Shown piece by piece: positions 1 to 8,871 of a stretch of DNA of 64,000 nt. This stretch comes from Joyebacterum sp964521425 (GTDB lineage: Bacteria; Joyebacterota; Joyebacteria; Joyebacterales; Joyebacteraceae). Each line of letters starts with the position of its first letter. The stretch's first letter is position 1. The position numbers were made by a program, and so were the translations under genes. The notes under the pieces are model-generated. The model was not told the origin of the DNA and ran no database searches. It saw only the letters and a program-made list of their open reading frames with translations. The DNA is taken from positions 62,001 to 126,000 of the forward strand of contig CAZFRO010000001.1 in assembly GCA_964521425.1 (NCBI GenBank), given 5' to 3'.

Positions 1-438
1 GGGCAGGAGCTGGACGCACTCATCGAGGAGAAGCTCAGTCTCGTTGGCTTGGAGGGATTGTCCGGACTGCGTCCCTCTGAGATATCGGGCGGCATGAAGA
101 AGCGTGTGGCGCTCGCAAGGGCGATAGCGCTCAATCCGGACATCATCCTCTACGATGAGCCCACGACAGGGCTTGATCCGATCATGGCGGAGCAGATAAA
201 CGAACTGATTCGTGATACCCAGAACAAGCTCAGCGCCACCTCGATAGTCGTTACGCACGATCTGCACAGCGCATGCTTCATCGGAGACAGGGTCGCGCTC
301 GTCGAGAGCGGGAGAATAGAGTTCGTCGGTTCGACCGACGAACTCATGAACACCGACGACGAGGCGGTGCGCAACTTCATCGCGCGCGGGCACGCGAATA
401 GCGGACCGCGAGAGAAGGAAGGGGCGGGTCTCCACTAG
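1..438 (+). CDS. mlaF: Mla-type ABC transporter ATPase (5' end outside window)
   Basis: C-terminal part of a cytoplasmic ABC ATPase of the MlaF/Ttg2A family, which powers phospholipid traffic between the inner and outer membranes. The reading frame is open from base 1, so the N-terminus and Walker A lie outside the window. Visible are the ABC signature SGGMKKR, Walker B IILYDEP, the D-loop GLDP and the switch histidine in VVTHD. The MCE protein gene that follows supports the Mla assignment over other ABC families. A permease gene (MlaE) would be expected upstream, outside the window. Confidence 0.85.
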   Translation, partial: GQELDALIEEKLSLVGLEGLSGLRPSEISGGMKKRVALARAIALNPDIILYDEPTTGLDPIMAEQINELIRDTQNKLSATSIVVTHDLHSACFIGDRVALVESGRIEFVGSTDELMNTDDEAVRNFIARGHANSGPREKEGAGLH

Positions 439-547
439 ACCGGGAACGGGTCGAAGTCTGTGAATCGAAGCGTGTGAATCCAGGCCGAGGAATCGAAGGC
501 GGACGAATCGTACGGCGCGTCAGATGTCTCACATCCGGAGGCGATGT

Positions 548-1414
548 ATGACAGGACATGCGAACGAGGTGCGGGTAGGGATAGTGCTCACTTTGGCCCT
601 CGTGATACTGGTCGTCGGCATCCTGTGGCTGAGCGGCGCCAGGTTCGGAGACGAGACCTACTCGTTCGGCATCATCTTCAGTGAGGTCGGTGGCCTTGGA
701 GTGACGGACAAAGTAACGGTGGCGGGACTTGAGGCGGGTGAAGTGTCCGAGCTTACGCTTTCGGCGCGAGGCGCTGTCCTTGTGGACGTTCACGTCAACG
801 TGGGTGTCAGAATCCCCATCGATTCGCGTATCACAATCGGGAGCTACGGTTTTCTGGGGGGGAAGCACGTGAATGTCCGTCCCGGAACGAGTTCCGTCTA
901 CATCGAGCCGGGCGCGACCATCGTAGGTGCCTATGAGAAGGGCATGAGCGACGTCGTGAGCGAGATGGGTGAGGCCCTGATCGAGATCAGGCAGGTCCTG
1001 AAGACCGCCGATGAGATACTGACGGACGCCGAGGGCAAGGCGCAGATCAAGCGGACCCTTGGCAAGGCCGAAGAAGCTGCCGGAACACTCAACCTGGCCA
1101 TCACGGATCTGAGAGTTGTCGCCGCCGATCTCAAGGGGTTCATCCAGGCGAAGCGAGACCCGGCGTCGGAGGCGATCGATTCGATAGCCGAGGCGTCCGA
1201 GACATTCGCCGAGGTTGGGGGGAAGCTGGATACGATAGCGGCGTCACTCGACTCCATCGTGACTCGCGTTGAGAGCGGCGAGGGTACTCTTGGAAAGCTG
1301 GTCAACGACGAGCAGGTCTACGACGAGTTCATGGCCGTCATCAAGGAGGTCAGGGATCTCGTGGCGGATATCCGGGAAGACCCGAAGAGCTTCGTGAGGT
1401 TCTCCATCTTCTAG
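548..1414 (+). CDS. MCE/MlaD-family substrate-binding protein
   Basis: Membrane-anchored periplasmic lipid-binding component of an Mla-type transporter, 288 aa. One N-terminal membrane helix (about residues 8-28, hydrophobic VLTLALVILVVGILWL) is followed by an MCE beta-barrel domain (about 35-110) with the typical GLGVTDKVTVAGLEAGEV stretch. The C-terminal half is helical, rich in Ala, Glu and Asp, and probably forms the coiled tube of longer MCE proteins. An upstream in-frame ATG at 524 exists, but ATG 548 is preferred because GGAG sits 8 nt before it. The gene follows the ATPase gene by about 110 bp and is likely cotranscribed with it. Confidence 0.85.
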   Translation: MTGHANEVRVGIVLTLALVILVVGILWLSGARFGDETYSFGIIFSEVGGLGVTDKVTVAGLEAGEVSELTLSARGAVLVDVHVNVGVRIPIDSRITIGSYGFLGGKHVNVRPGTSSVYIEPGATIVGAYEKGMSDVVSEMGEALIEIRQVLKTADEILTDAEGKAQIKRTLGKAEEAAGTLNLAITDLRVVAADLKGFIQAKRDPASEAIDSIAEASETFAEVGGKLDTIAASLDSIVTRVESGEGTLGKLVNDEQVYDEFMAVIKEVRDLVADIREDPKSFVRFSIF

Positions 1415-1424
1415 CAGGACCAGA

Positions 1425-1446
1425 GCCGGTGACCACCGTCACCGGC
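1425..1446 (+). terminator. Hairpin after the Mla-type genes, possible terminator
   Basis: A perfect 9-bp stem (GCCGGTGAC/GTCACCGGC) with loop CACC lies 10 bases after the MCE stop codon. No T-run follows, so it may act as an RNA-stabilising 3' hairpin or a weak terminator. The rest of the gap before radA shows nothing else. Confidence 0.4.
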
Positions 1447-1549
1447 GCCGCCCATCCAGTTGCCGAAGAGCACCATGCCCTTGCTGCTGGCCGCATCGTG
1501 CCATGCCCCGTGCCGCCGGCTGGATTCCGCCCCCATGTGGAGCGCACGC

Positions 1550-2992
1550 GTGAAAAAGAGAACGGTCTTCTTCTGTAAGGAATGTGGCAACGAGTCGCCC
1601 AAGTGGCTCGGGAAGTGTCCGGGATGCGGTGAGTGGAACACGCTCGTCGAGCAAGATGTGGGACCTCGTGCAGACGGGAGGCGAGGGGGGCATCCTGAGA
1701 CTTCCGCTCCGGCTCCGGTTCCGCTCAATCGGGTCGGTGATGACAAGCGAGAGCGACTCCCCACAGGTATCGGCGAGTTCGACAGAACACTCGGGGGAGG
1801 AGTCGTGCCTGGGTCCGTGGTTCTGGTGGGCGGCGATCCCGGGATCGGTAAATCCACGATCCTCCTGCAGGTGAGCGAGGCCGTCGCGCGGCAGGGGGAG
1901 ATCGTGCTCTACGTGAGCGGTGAGGAGTCTGCTTCTCAGATCCGTATGCGCGCGAAGAGGTTGGGGATCGACTCTGATAGAATAGTCCTCTTTGGCGAGA
2001 CGGATGTCGTGCGGGTCATTGGAGAGGCCGCGGGGATGTCCCCCGGCATCCTCATTCTCGACTCAATACAAACCGCCAGCCATCCCGATGTATCCGGTTC
2101 TCCGGGGAGTGTGTCGCAGGTGAGGGAATCGGCCGCCGCGCTCGTCCGCTTCGCGAAGGAGCAGGCGGTTCCTGTCTTTCTCGTGGGGCATGTGACCAAG
2201 CAGGGATCGATCGCGGGGCCACGCATTCTGGAGCACATGGTCGACACCGTTCTCTACTTCGAGGGCGACAAGCGGCTTCCATACAGAATTCTGAGAGCGG
2301 TCAAGAACCGCTTCGGCTCGACCGACGAGATAGGCGTCTTCGAGATGACGAGCGAAGGGCTTAAGGAAGTAGCCGATCCGTCGGGGCTCTTTGTTTCACG
2401 CGAGCGCGAGCTGACGTCCGGAACGACGGTAATCGCGAGCATCGAGGGTACCCGGGCACTGCTTGTGGAAATCCAGTCGCTCACGGGGCTTTCGAACTAC
2501 GCGACGCCTCAGCGGTCGAGCGCCGGTGTCGACCGGAAGCGGCTTCCCCTTGTGCTGGCTGTGCTCGAACGGCGCGGGGGGCTGAGCTTGGGGAGCCGCG
2601 ATGTATTCGTGAGTATCGCGGGCGGCGTAAGAGTGGAGGAACCCGCCGCCGATCTGGGAATAGCGCTGGCCATCGCCTCGAGCTACTGGGATGTGCCGCT
2701 CGACGGAGGGACGGTTGTGTTCGGCGAGATCGGTCTCGGTGGCGAGATCCGGAGGGTGACCCATGCAGGCAAGCGCGCGCAGGAGGCGGCCCGGCTGGGC
2801 TACTCGAGGATCGTGCTTCCGAGCGGTTCCTTGCCACGGGCCGAGCGTCCGGAAGGCGTGGAGATTCTGGAGGTCGATCGGATCGGCGATGCGATCGACC
2901 TTCTGATGGACCGAGGACTTCGGTCCCCTCCGCGTGAGCGTTCGGGCGTGGGAGCCGAGGACGGCGGATACGACGACGGGAGCCTGCCATGA
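1550..2992 (+). CDS. radA: DNA repair protein RadA
   Basis: Branch-migration ATPase of recombinational repair, 480 aa, cytoplasmic. The N-terminal zinc finger has C9, C12, C23 and C26 (CKECG and CPGCG). The RecA-like core has Walker A GGDPGIGKST (about 94-103) and the RadA-specific KNRFG motif (about 252-256). A Lon-protease-like domain fills the C-terminal third. In-frame upstream ATGs at 1460 and 1535 exist, but GTG 1550 is chosen: it gives the family-typical start VKKRTVFFCKECG and has GGAG at 1539-1542. Its stop overlaps the ispDF start (ATGA). Confidence 0.93.
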   Translation: MKKRTVFFCKECGNESPKWLGKCPGCGEWNTLVEQDVGPRADGRRGGHPETSAPAPVPLNRVGDDKRERLPTGIGEFDRTLGGGVVPGSVVLVGGDPGIGKSTILLQVSEAVARQGEIVLYVSGEESASQIRMRAKRLGIDSDRIVLFGETDVVRVIGEAAGMSPGILILDSIQTASHPDVSGSPGSVSQVRESAAALVRFAKEQAVPVFLVGHVTKQGSIAGPRILEHMVDTVLYFEGDKRLPYRILRAVKNRFGSTDEIGVFEMTSEGLKEVADPSGLFVSRERELTSGTTVIASIEGTRALLVEIQSLTGLSNYATPQRSSAGVDRKRLPLVLAVLERRGGLSLGSRDVFVSIAGGVRVEEPAADLGIALAIASSYWDVPLDGGTVVFGEIGLGGEIRRVTHAGKRAQEAARLGYSRIVLPSGSLPRAERPEGVEILEVDRIGDAIDLLMDRGLRSPPRERSGVGAEDGGYDDGSLP

Positions 2993-4155
2993 GACGCGTC
3001 GGTGTTGTGCTGGTCGCGGCCGGTTCCTCAACACGAGTCGGGGGCGAGACGCCCAAGCAGTTCCAGATGCTTGGACTACGACCAATGTTCATCGCATCAC
3101 TCGAGCCTCTCCTTCCCTTTGCCGACGAGACGGTGATCGTAGCTCCCGCTGGAGGCGAGGGGGACGTGGAGACAGCGCTCAGTGCCGCCGGCTTGTCCGT
3201 CACGGCCGTGGTCACTGGAGGCGCAAGACGCAGAGATTCGGTGGAGAACGGACTCGCGGCGCTGAGTGAGAGCGTGGAGATCGTGCTCATTCATGATGCG
3301 GCGCGCCCCTTCGTGACTGCGGGTCTGGTCGGGCGCGTGCTCGATGCGGCGGCGGAGTCCGGGGCGGCCATCCCGGCGGTACCTGTTCCGGATACCATCA
3401 AGCGAGTGGAGGACGGCACCGTCATCGCGACCCTCGATCGTTCCGTCCTGGGTCTCGCGCAGACCCCTCAGGCCTTCCGGCGGGACGTGATAGTGAGCGC
3501 TTACTCCGCGCTGGGAGATGACGATGTGACAGATGAGGCCGCGGCGGTGGAACTGGCTGGCATCGCTGTCAGCGTTGTTCCAGGGGAAGCGGGCAATACG
3601 AAGATCACAGATCTCGAGGATCTCGAGATAGCGCGATTGCGAGCCGAGGCTGCGGTTGGGCTGGGCCCCGGAGCAAGAGTAGGGATCGGGATCGACTGTC
3701 ACAGATTGGTTCAAGGACGAGCCCTTGTTCTGGGAGGGATCAGCATCCCGTTTGAGAAGGGGCTCGACGGTCATTCGGATGCCGATGTCCTGACCCACGC
3801 CATCTGTGACGCTCTTCTGGGCGCAGCTGCCGCAGGAGACATAGGACGTCATTTCCCTCCAGACGACCCCGAGTTCAAGGGGATTTCGAGCATTGTCCTC
3901 CTCAAGCGCGTTGTCGCCATCGTTGCCGAGAGCGGCTACGGGCCGGCGAGTGTTGACGCGACGGTGGTTGCCGAGCAACCGAAGCTCGCGGGGCACATCC
4001 CTGCAATGAGCGCGAAGCTGGCGGAGGCCATGGCGATATCACCGAGCGCCGTCTCCATCAAGGCGACTACCACGGAGGGGACCGGACCGGAGGGCGAGGG
4101 GATCGCCATTACCGCACACGCAGTGGCCGTGCTTAGAACGAGTGAGAGGGACTGA
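2989..4155 (+). CDS. ispDF: Bifunctional IspD/IspF, MEP isoprenoid pathway
   Basis: Two MEP-pathway enzymes in one 388-aa chain. Residues 1-about 222 are 2-C-methyl-D-erythritol 4-phosphate cytidylyltransferase, with the nucleotide-binding start LVAAGSSTRVGGETPKQF and the HDAARPF motif. Residues about 230-388 are 2-C-methyl-D-erythritol 2,4-cyclodiphosphate synthase, with GIGIDCHRL and GHSDADVLTHAICDALLGA for metal binding. IspDF fusions are known in several bacterial groups. The start overlaps radA by 4 nt, and the stop shares one base with the gltX start (TGATG), so translational coupling is likely. Confidence 0.95.
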   Translation: MRRVGVVLVAAGSSTRVGGETPKQFQMLGLRPMFIASLEPLLPFADETVIVAPAGGEGDVETALSAAGLSVTAVVTGGARRRDSVENGLAALSESVEIVLIHDAARPFVTAGLVGRVLDAAAESGAAIPAVPVPDTIKRVEDGTVIATLDRSVLGLAQTPQAFRRDVIVSAYSALGDDDVTDEAAAVELAGIAVSVVPGEAGNTKITDLEDLEIARLRAEAAVGLGPGARVGIGIDCHRLVQGRALVLGGISIPFEKGLDGHSDADVLTHAICDALLGAAAAGDIGRHFPPDDPEFKGISSIVLLKRVVAIVAESGYGPASVDATVVAEQPKLAGHIPAMSAKLAEAMAISPSAVSIKATTTEGTGPEGEGIAITAHAVAVLRTSERD

Positions 4156-5600
4156 TGAAGAAACCTGTTCGAGTCAGATTCGCGCCCAGCCCGACGGGGC
4201 ATCTTCACCTGGGGAATGCAAGGACCGCGCTCTTCAACTGGCTTTTCGCGAGACATGAGGGAGGGACGTTCGTCCTGCGCATCGAGGATACGGACACCGC
4301 TCGCTCCACGGATGAGTCGGAGCGCATGATCCTCGATGATCTCAAGTGGCTCGGCCTCGATTGGGATGAGGGTCCGGGAACCGGGGGGGAGTTCGGTCCG
4401 TACCGCCAGTCGGAGCGCGCCGGCATCTACCGGGAGCACGCGGAGCGGCTGCTCGCGGAGGGGAAGGCCTTCACCTGCTACTGCAGCGATGAGAGGCTTG
4501 AGAAGAATCGGAAGAGGGCTCGCGAAGAGGGGGCGGTCCCTCAGTACGACGGCGCCTGCAGATATCTGTCGGAGAGCGACAGACTCGCCCGCGAGCACGA
4601 CGGGATCAAGCCAACGATTCGCCTGCTGGCTCCGGACGCGGACATCGTCGTCGAGGACATGATTCGCGGCAGGGTCGAATTCGGGAAGGGGATGCTCGGC
4701 GATTTCATCATCCTGAGAAGCGACGGGAGGCCGACCTACAACTTCGCCGTCGTCGTGGACGATGCGCTCATGAATATCACGCACGTCATCCGCGCAGAAG
4801 ATCATCTTCCGAACACAATGCGCCAGCTCTTTCTCTACAATCAGCTGGGATACGAGCCACCACTCTTTGCCCACGTGTCGCTGATTGTGGCACAGGACCG
4901 AAGCAAGCTCTCGAAGCGAGCGGGAGCCACGTCCGCGTACGAGCTGCGCCAGGAGGGGTTTCTTCCCGGTGCAGTCATCAACTACCTTGCACTCCTCGGC
5001 TGGTCGCATCCCGAAGCCAAGGAGATCCTCTCGCAGGATGAGCTCGTGGGTGCGTTCGATCTCATGAGGGTAAGCGCAAGCGCGGCGGCGTTCGATGTCG
5101 ACAAACTCGAGTGGGTGGGCGGACACCACATTCGTGAGTCGCCGCTCCCGGTTGTGGTGGCAGCCGCAGAGCCGTTCGCCAGATCGGCCGGGTTCGATCC
5201 GGACGATGCACGTTTCCCCGCCATTGTGGACCTCGTGCGCGAGGGGTTGGCCAGGCTGTCCGCTCTACCCGGGGAACTCCCACCTTTCTACGATCGGGAG
5301 TTCGATTCAGAGCCTGAGGCCGAGGAGTGGATCATGCGGCAGACGAGCCGCGAGCTGCTCGGCGCGCTTGCGGACTCTCTTGAGGCAGTTGATGGGGAAC
5401 TGGGAGAGGCTGAGTTCAAGGCCGCCCTCAAGAGCCAGAGTGGCGCTCTTGGTCTCAAGGGGAAGGGTCTCTTCATGCCGGTGCGCGCGGCTCTCACGGG
5501 ACGCACGCATGGTCCTGCTCTCGGGAGTACGGCTGAGATCCTGGGCAGGGAGCGCGTAGTATCCCGGTGTCGTGCGGCTGCAGGACGCGTTGAGAGGTAG
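4155..5600 (+). CDS. gltX: Glutamate--tRNA ligase
   Basis: Class I aminoacyl-tRNA synthetase charging tRNA-Glu, 481 aa, the usual length for the family. The HIGH-equivalent SPTGHLHLGNART lies at the N-terminus, and the KMSKS-equivalent is SKLSKR, a normal GluRS variant. The anticodon-binding helical domain fills the last 150 residues. Whether it is discriminating or also charges tRNA-Gln cannot be told from sequence alone. It is the third gene of the overlapping radA-ispDF-gltX run. Confidence 0.95.
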   Translation: MKKPVRVRFAPSPTGHLHLGNARTALFNWLFARHEGGTFVLRIEDTDTARSTDESERMILDDLKWLGLDWDEGPGTGGEFGPYRQSERAGIYREHAERLLAEGKAFTCYCSDERLEKNRKRAREEGAVPQYDGACRYLSESDRLAREHDGIKPTIRLLAPDADIVVEDMIRGRVEFGKGMLGDFIILRSDGRPTYNFAVVVDDALMNITHVIRAEDHLPNTMRQLFLYNQLGYEPPLFAHVSLIVAQDRSKLSKRAGATSAYELRQEGFLPGAVINYLALLGWSHPEAKEILSQDELVGAFDLMRVSASAAAFDVDKLEWVGGHHIRESPLPVVVAAAEPFARSAGFDPDDARFPAIVDLVREGLARLSALPGELPPFYDREFDSEPEAEEWIMRQTSRELLGALADSLEAVDGELGEAEFKAALKSQSGALGLKGKGLFMPVRAALTGRTHGPALGSTAEILGRERVVSRCRAAAGRVER

Positions 5601-5623
5601 CGGCCCGGGCGAAGCGAAGGGGT

Positions 5624-5640
5624 GCTAGGCTTCATCTGCT
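5624..5640 (+). repeat. Left 17-bp inverted repeat flanking the ORF6N gene
   Basis: GCTAGGCTTCATCTGCT is the exact reverse complement of 6260-6276. The two copies enclose 653 bp containing only the ORF6N gene and a hairpin, so they may be the ends of a small mobile cassette inserted between gltX and ddl. Confidence 0.75.
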
Positions 5641-5686
5641 GCTGGCGCTCTGCTGTGGGACTGATAGGATCGGCAATCGAGCAGTG

Positions 5687-5711
5687 AGGTGGTCGCAATC
5701 TGCGACCACCT
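5687..5711 (+). repeat. Perfect hairpin upstream of the ORF6N gene
   Basis: An 11-bp perfect stem (AGGTGGTCGCA/TGCGACCACCT) with a 3-nt loop ATC lies 31 nt before the ORF6N start. It could be a gltX transcript end, an operator for the downstream DNA-binding protein, or part of the cassette. There is no T-run. Confidence 0.6.
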
Positions 5712-5741
5712 GCTCATGGGAACCCCTGAGGTGAAGCGAGG

Positions 5742-6275
5742 ATGCCCAGGAAACAGTCTGTGGTCGAGGTCGGGGCGATTCAGCAGAGGATTTTCCTCAT
5801 TCGAGGTGTGAAGGTCATCATAGACGCCGACCTGGCGGAGTTCTATGGTGTGCCGACCAAGCGTCTCAATGAGCAGGTCAAGCGCAATGCCGGCAGGTTC
5901 CCCGAGGATTTCATGCTCCAGCTCGACCATGAGGAGAAGGACGAGCTGGTCGCGAAATGCGACCGCCTCTCCAAGCTCAAGTATTCGCCAGCGCTACCGC
6001 ACGCCTTCACAGAGCACGGAGCCATGATGGCTGCCAGTGTGCTTAGCACACCTCGTGCCGTGGACATGAGTGTCTTTGTGGTTCGGGCTTTCGTACTAAT
6101 GCGCGAGGTGGTCTCGGAGCACAAGGAGCTGGCGAGACGAGTGAACGCACTTGAGGCTCATTTGGCGCACCACGATGACAGCATCAAGGCCATAGTCAAA
6201 GCTATCAGGAAGCTCATAGGTCCTGAGGAGCCACCCAAGATGCGGCGGATCGGCTTCAAAGCAGATGAAGCCTAG
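5742..6275 (+). CDS. ORF6N-domain DNA-binding protein
   Basis: 177-aa protein with an ORF6N domain (about residues 10-95), a DNA-binding fold found in phage and other mobile-element proteins. Typical stretches are IQQRIFLIRGVKVIIDADLA and NEQVKRNAGRFPEDFMLQL. The C-terminal part (about 125-165) is a likely coiled coil (ELARRVNALEAHL). The start ATG has AGGTGA about 7 nt upstream. The TAG stop lies inside the right 17-bp inverted repeat, so gene and repeats form one unit. It has no functional link to gltX or ddl and is probably acquired. Its target is unknown. Confidence 0.85.
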   Translation: MPRKQSVVEVGAIQQRIFLIRGVKVIIDADLAEFYGVPTKRLNEQVKRNAGRFPEDFMLQLDHEEKDELVAKCDRLSKLKYSPALPHAFTEHGAMMAASVLSTPRAVDMSVFVVRAFVLMREVVSEHKELARRVNALEAHLAHHDDSIKAIVKAIRKLIGPEEPPKMRRIGFKADEA

Positions 6276-6276
6276 C
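6260..6276 (-). repeat. Right 17-bp inverted repeat flanking the ORF6N gene
   Basis: AGCAGATGAAGCCTAGC is the exact reverse complement of 5624-5640. It encodes the last codons and the stop of the ORF6N protein. Confidence 0.75.
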
Positions 6277-6369
6277 TAGCGCATGTCCGAAGCGGAGCGA
6301 CGCTTCAGGCGTCAGGTGTCTACGGATGCCATCAGGTGCTGTGAATCGTGCAACCAAGGGAGGTCCGGC

Positions 6370-7467
6370 TTGAAGATCGCTGTGCTCTACGGAGGGACCT
6401 CCGCCGAGCGTGATATCTCACTTGTGACCGGCAGAGCGGTCGGGCTTGCGCTCGCGGGGAAGGGACACGACGTCCTCCTCGTAGACCCCGCGCGCGGAGA
6501 CACACCTGTGGGACCGAAGCAGGCCGCAGCCGCCGCGAAGATAGGTGCAGCGCCACCCGACGTCGCGCTCACGCGCGGAGGCGTCATCGAAGGCGGGAGC
6601 GCCCTCGATGCCATCAGAGGTCGTGCCGTGACCGACGCCGATGTGGTATTCGTCGCCCTGCATGGGGGAACCGGGGAAGACGGGACCATTCAGGGGCTGC
6701 TGGAACTCGCCGGCAAGCGGTACACGGGTTCCGGCGTTCTGGCGAGCGCCCTCGCCATGGACAAGCGCGCGGCTAAGGTGTTGTTTCATGAGGTCGGTGT
6801 TCCTACCCCGCGTTGGAGCATCGTCAGAAGCGATGACGCCGTCGGTGGCTTGAAAGCGCCGAGGTTTCCCGATGACATTCCTATCGCACGGATTTCGCCG
6901 GAGAGAACATCGGAAGCGGCGCCGGGGGAGGACACCGCCGGCCCAGCGGACGAGTTTGACGGCTACCCGCTGATAGTCAAGCCCAACGACCAGGGCTCGA
7001 CGGTCGGGCTCACTCTCGTGAGCGAAGAGACCCAGCTCGCAGCGGCGATTCGGTTGGCGGCTGAGTATTCACAGAACGTGCTTGTGGAGGACTACATCCC
7101 TGGGCGTGAGATGACCGTCGCGATCCTGGCGGATGCAGCACTTCCGGTGGTCGAGATCGTGCCGGATGGCGGGCTCTATGACTACCAACACAAGTACACC
7201 GAGGGGCAGAGCAGCTACACGTGTCCCGCCGATATCCCGGATTCCCTGGCCAGCGAGCTTGAGCGGCTTGCCCTCCTGGCGTACGGTGTGCTCGGGTGCG
7301 GGGGGTATGCGAGGGTTGACTTCCGGGTCACCGATGAGCTTGAACCGTTCTGTCTGGAGGTCAACACCGTCCCTGGGATGACGGCAGTGAGCCTCGTTCC
7401 AATGGCCGCTCTGGCGGCTGGGATCGACTTCCCGGATCTTGTCGAGAAGATCGCAGAACTCGCCTGA
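6370..7467 (+). CDS. ddl: D-alanine--D-alanine ligase
   Basis: ATP-grasp ligase making D-Ala-D-Ala for peptidoglycan, 365 aa. Seen are the N-terminal VLYGGTSAERDISL, the loop LHGGTGEDGTIQGLLE, the ATP-grasp lysine region PLIVKPNDQGSTVGL, and the metal/ATP site EVNTVPGMTAVSL near the C-terminus. TTG 6370 is chosen as start because it gives the family N-terminus and has GGGAGG 6 nt upstream; the in-frame ATG at 6283 would add 29 unconserved residues. A roughly 40-residue acidic insertion (about 175-205) before the ATP-grasp lysine is longer than in E. coli Ddl. Confidence 0.93.
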   Translation: MKIAVLYGGTSAERDISLVTGRAVGLALAGKGHDVLLVDPARGDTPVGPKQAAAAAKIGAAPPDVALTRGGVIEGGSALDAIRGRAVTDADVVFVALHGGTGEDGTIQGLLELAGKRYTGSGVLASALAMDKRAAKVLFHEVGVPTPRWSIVRSDDAVGGLKAPRFPDDIPIARISPERTSEAAPGEDTAGPADEFDGYPLIVKPNDQGSTVGLTLVSEETQLAAAIRLAAEYSQNVLVEDYIPGREMTVAILADAALPVVEIVPDGGLYDYQHKYTEGQSSYTCPADIPDSLASELERLALLAYGVLGCGGYARVDFRVTDELEPFCLEVNTVPGMTAVSLVPMAALAAGIDFPDLVEKIAELA

Positions 7468-7677
7468 AATCACCACTTTCTGGCACATCAGATGCACTCC
7501 TGACCGTGTCGTCAATGCGATGAGCACGCGATTCGGCAGGGTATGTAAACCATCTCGACAGTCGGAAGTCCCGGCTGAGCGCCGGTATCCGCCTATGTGG
7601 TCGTAAGTTAGCCACGCTACCGAGAGTTCTGCCCACCGAATAGTGTCGATAAACTTTACACTTCTTGGCGATCATCG

Positions 7678-7706
7678 TTGACTGGTGCTCGGCGCGCTGT
7701 TAGCGT
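7678..7706 (+). promoter_or_regulatory. Candidate sigma-70-type promoter of the EPS locus
   Basis: TTGACT (7678-7683), a 17-bp spacer and TAGCGT (7701-7706) lie in the 379-bp gap before the export gene. The -35 is good and the -10 weak (3 of 6). The rest of this gap holds no gene that I can support; it contains the palindromic motif at 7720. Confidence 0.45.
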
Positions 7707-7719
7707 AGTGCCAAGCTTC

Positions 7720-7734
7720 GTTGCACTTGTGCCA
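7720..7734 (-). promoter_or_regulatory. Palindromic motif shared with 38315-38332
   Basis: Read on the minus strand this is TGGCACAA followed directly by GTGCAAC. The same two half-sites, separated by CTT, occur at 38315-38332 upstream of another envelope gene. It lies just downstream of the candidate EPS promoter and could be an operator. No regulator can be assigned, though PrsR is a local candidate. Confidence 0.4.
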
Positions 7735-7846
7735 CATTGGGGCGCCGCGCGAGGCTTCTGTTCGGGAAGTGTAACAAGTGACGGCAGATACAGCAGATAG
7801 AGACGAACCTGTCGCTCGGCGCAGGTGATTCAAGGGGGATCAGTCA

Positions 7847-8851
7847 ATGTGTAGACGCAGTCTTCTCGTAGCCCTTCTCCCAGTGCTGGTCACGATGATG
7901 GCCCTGGCGCCCGTGGCCACGGCACAGCAGGCAGAGTACATGATCGGTGCAGGCGACATTCTCGCTGTCTCAGTCTGGCGTCACGCGGATCTGGACAGGA
8001 ACATAGTCGTCCGCACGAATGGGCTTATCACATTCCCACCGGTCGGGGAGCTGATGGCACAGGGCATGACGCCCACGGCGCTCGGCCGCGAACTCACATT
8101 GCGGCTCCGGGACTACACGAGAGAGACGAATCAGGTAACCGTGACCATTGTCCAGTTCAACAGCCAGGCCATCTTCCTGACCGGCCAGGTGGCGATGCCC
8201 GGACGCTACAGCTTCGAGCGGCTGCCTGACATTCTCCAGGTGCTGAGTGAGGCCGGGGGACCTCTCCCGATGGCTGATCTGTCATCGGTCGCCATCGTTC
8301 GCCCGTCGGCGGCAGGGCCGGAGGTGATCTCAATCGATCTCGGCGCCTACATGCGTGGCGAGTCGGCCGACGCGCTGCCGGAACTCAGGCCTGGTGACAC
8401 GATCGAATTCCCTGTCTCCTACGGAGGTGGCGTGACTGGTTCAGGGAACATCTACGTGCTTGGTGAGGTCAATCGTCCCGGCGCGTACCCGCTGACCGAG
8501 GGCATGGATCTTCTCCAGGTTCTCGCTATGGCGGGGGGAGCGACCAGAGAGGCCGCACTGTCAGACGTCGTCGTCGTGATGGATGCAGGCGGAAACCAGG
8601 TCGCGGCGAATGTGGATCTGAATCGTATCACAAGCGATGGGGCAGCTCGTCCGTTCCGGCTCTCGGGAGGGGACAGAATCGTCGTACCGATGGAGGGCTC
8701 AAGCATCGGTGATGTTCTTCTGAGTGGCGCCGGATCACTACTGAGTGCGACAACGCGCGTTCTGCAGGGCTACCTCCTGTATCTCTCGGTCGATCGGACG
8801 CTAGAGGATTCGAGGCTCCAGCAGCAGTTGAGCAGTCAGACTCAACCATAG
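7847..8851 (+). CDS. Polysaccharide export protein (Wza/SLBB family)
   Basis: Outer-membrane or periplasmic export component for exopolysaccharide, 334 aa. The signal peptide (about 1-26, cleaved near ATA-QQ) has no lipobox, unlike E. coli Wza. A Poly_export domain (about 30-105) with YMIGAGDILAVSVW follows, then SLBB beta-grasp repeats (about 110-190 and 200-285) with FLTGQVAMPGRYSF and YVLGEVNRPGAYPL. A purine-rich AAGGGGGA Shine-Dalgarno precedes ATG 7847. It is the first gene of the exopolysaccharide locus and is followed 20 nt later by the Wzz/kinase gene. Confidence 0.9.
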   Translation: MCRRSLLVALLPVLVTMMALAPVATAQQAEYMIGAGDILAVSVWRHADLDRNIVVRTNGLITFPPVGELMAQGMTPTALGRELTLRLRDYTRETNQVTVTIVQFNSQAIFLTGQVAMPGRYSFERLPDILQVLSEAGGPLPMADLSSVAIVRPSAAGPEVISIDLGAYMRGESADALPELRPGDTIEFPVSYGGGVTGSGNIYVLGEVNRPGAYPLTEGMDLLQVLAMAGGATREAALSDVVVVMDAGGNQVAANVDLNRITSDGAARPFRLSGGDRIVVPMEGSSIGDVLLSGAGSLLSATTRVLQGYLLYLSVDRTLEDSRLQQQLSSQTQP

Positions 8852-8871
8852 GCACTACAAGTGGGGGGCAC

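Noticed and set aside
450..520. Short AATCGAAG-like repeats before the MCE gene
   Set aside because: Only imperfect 6-9 base matches over 70 bp; could be chance in a GC-rich spacer.
4890..4925. GltX KLSKR as a broken KMSKS motif
   Set aside because: KLSKR is a normal variant in glutamyl-tRNA synthetases.
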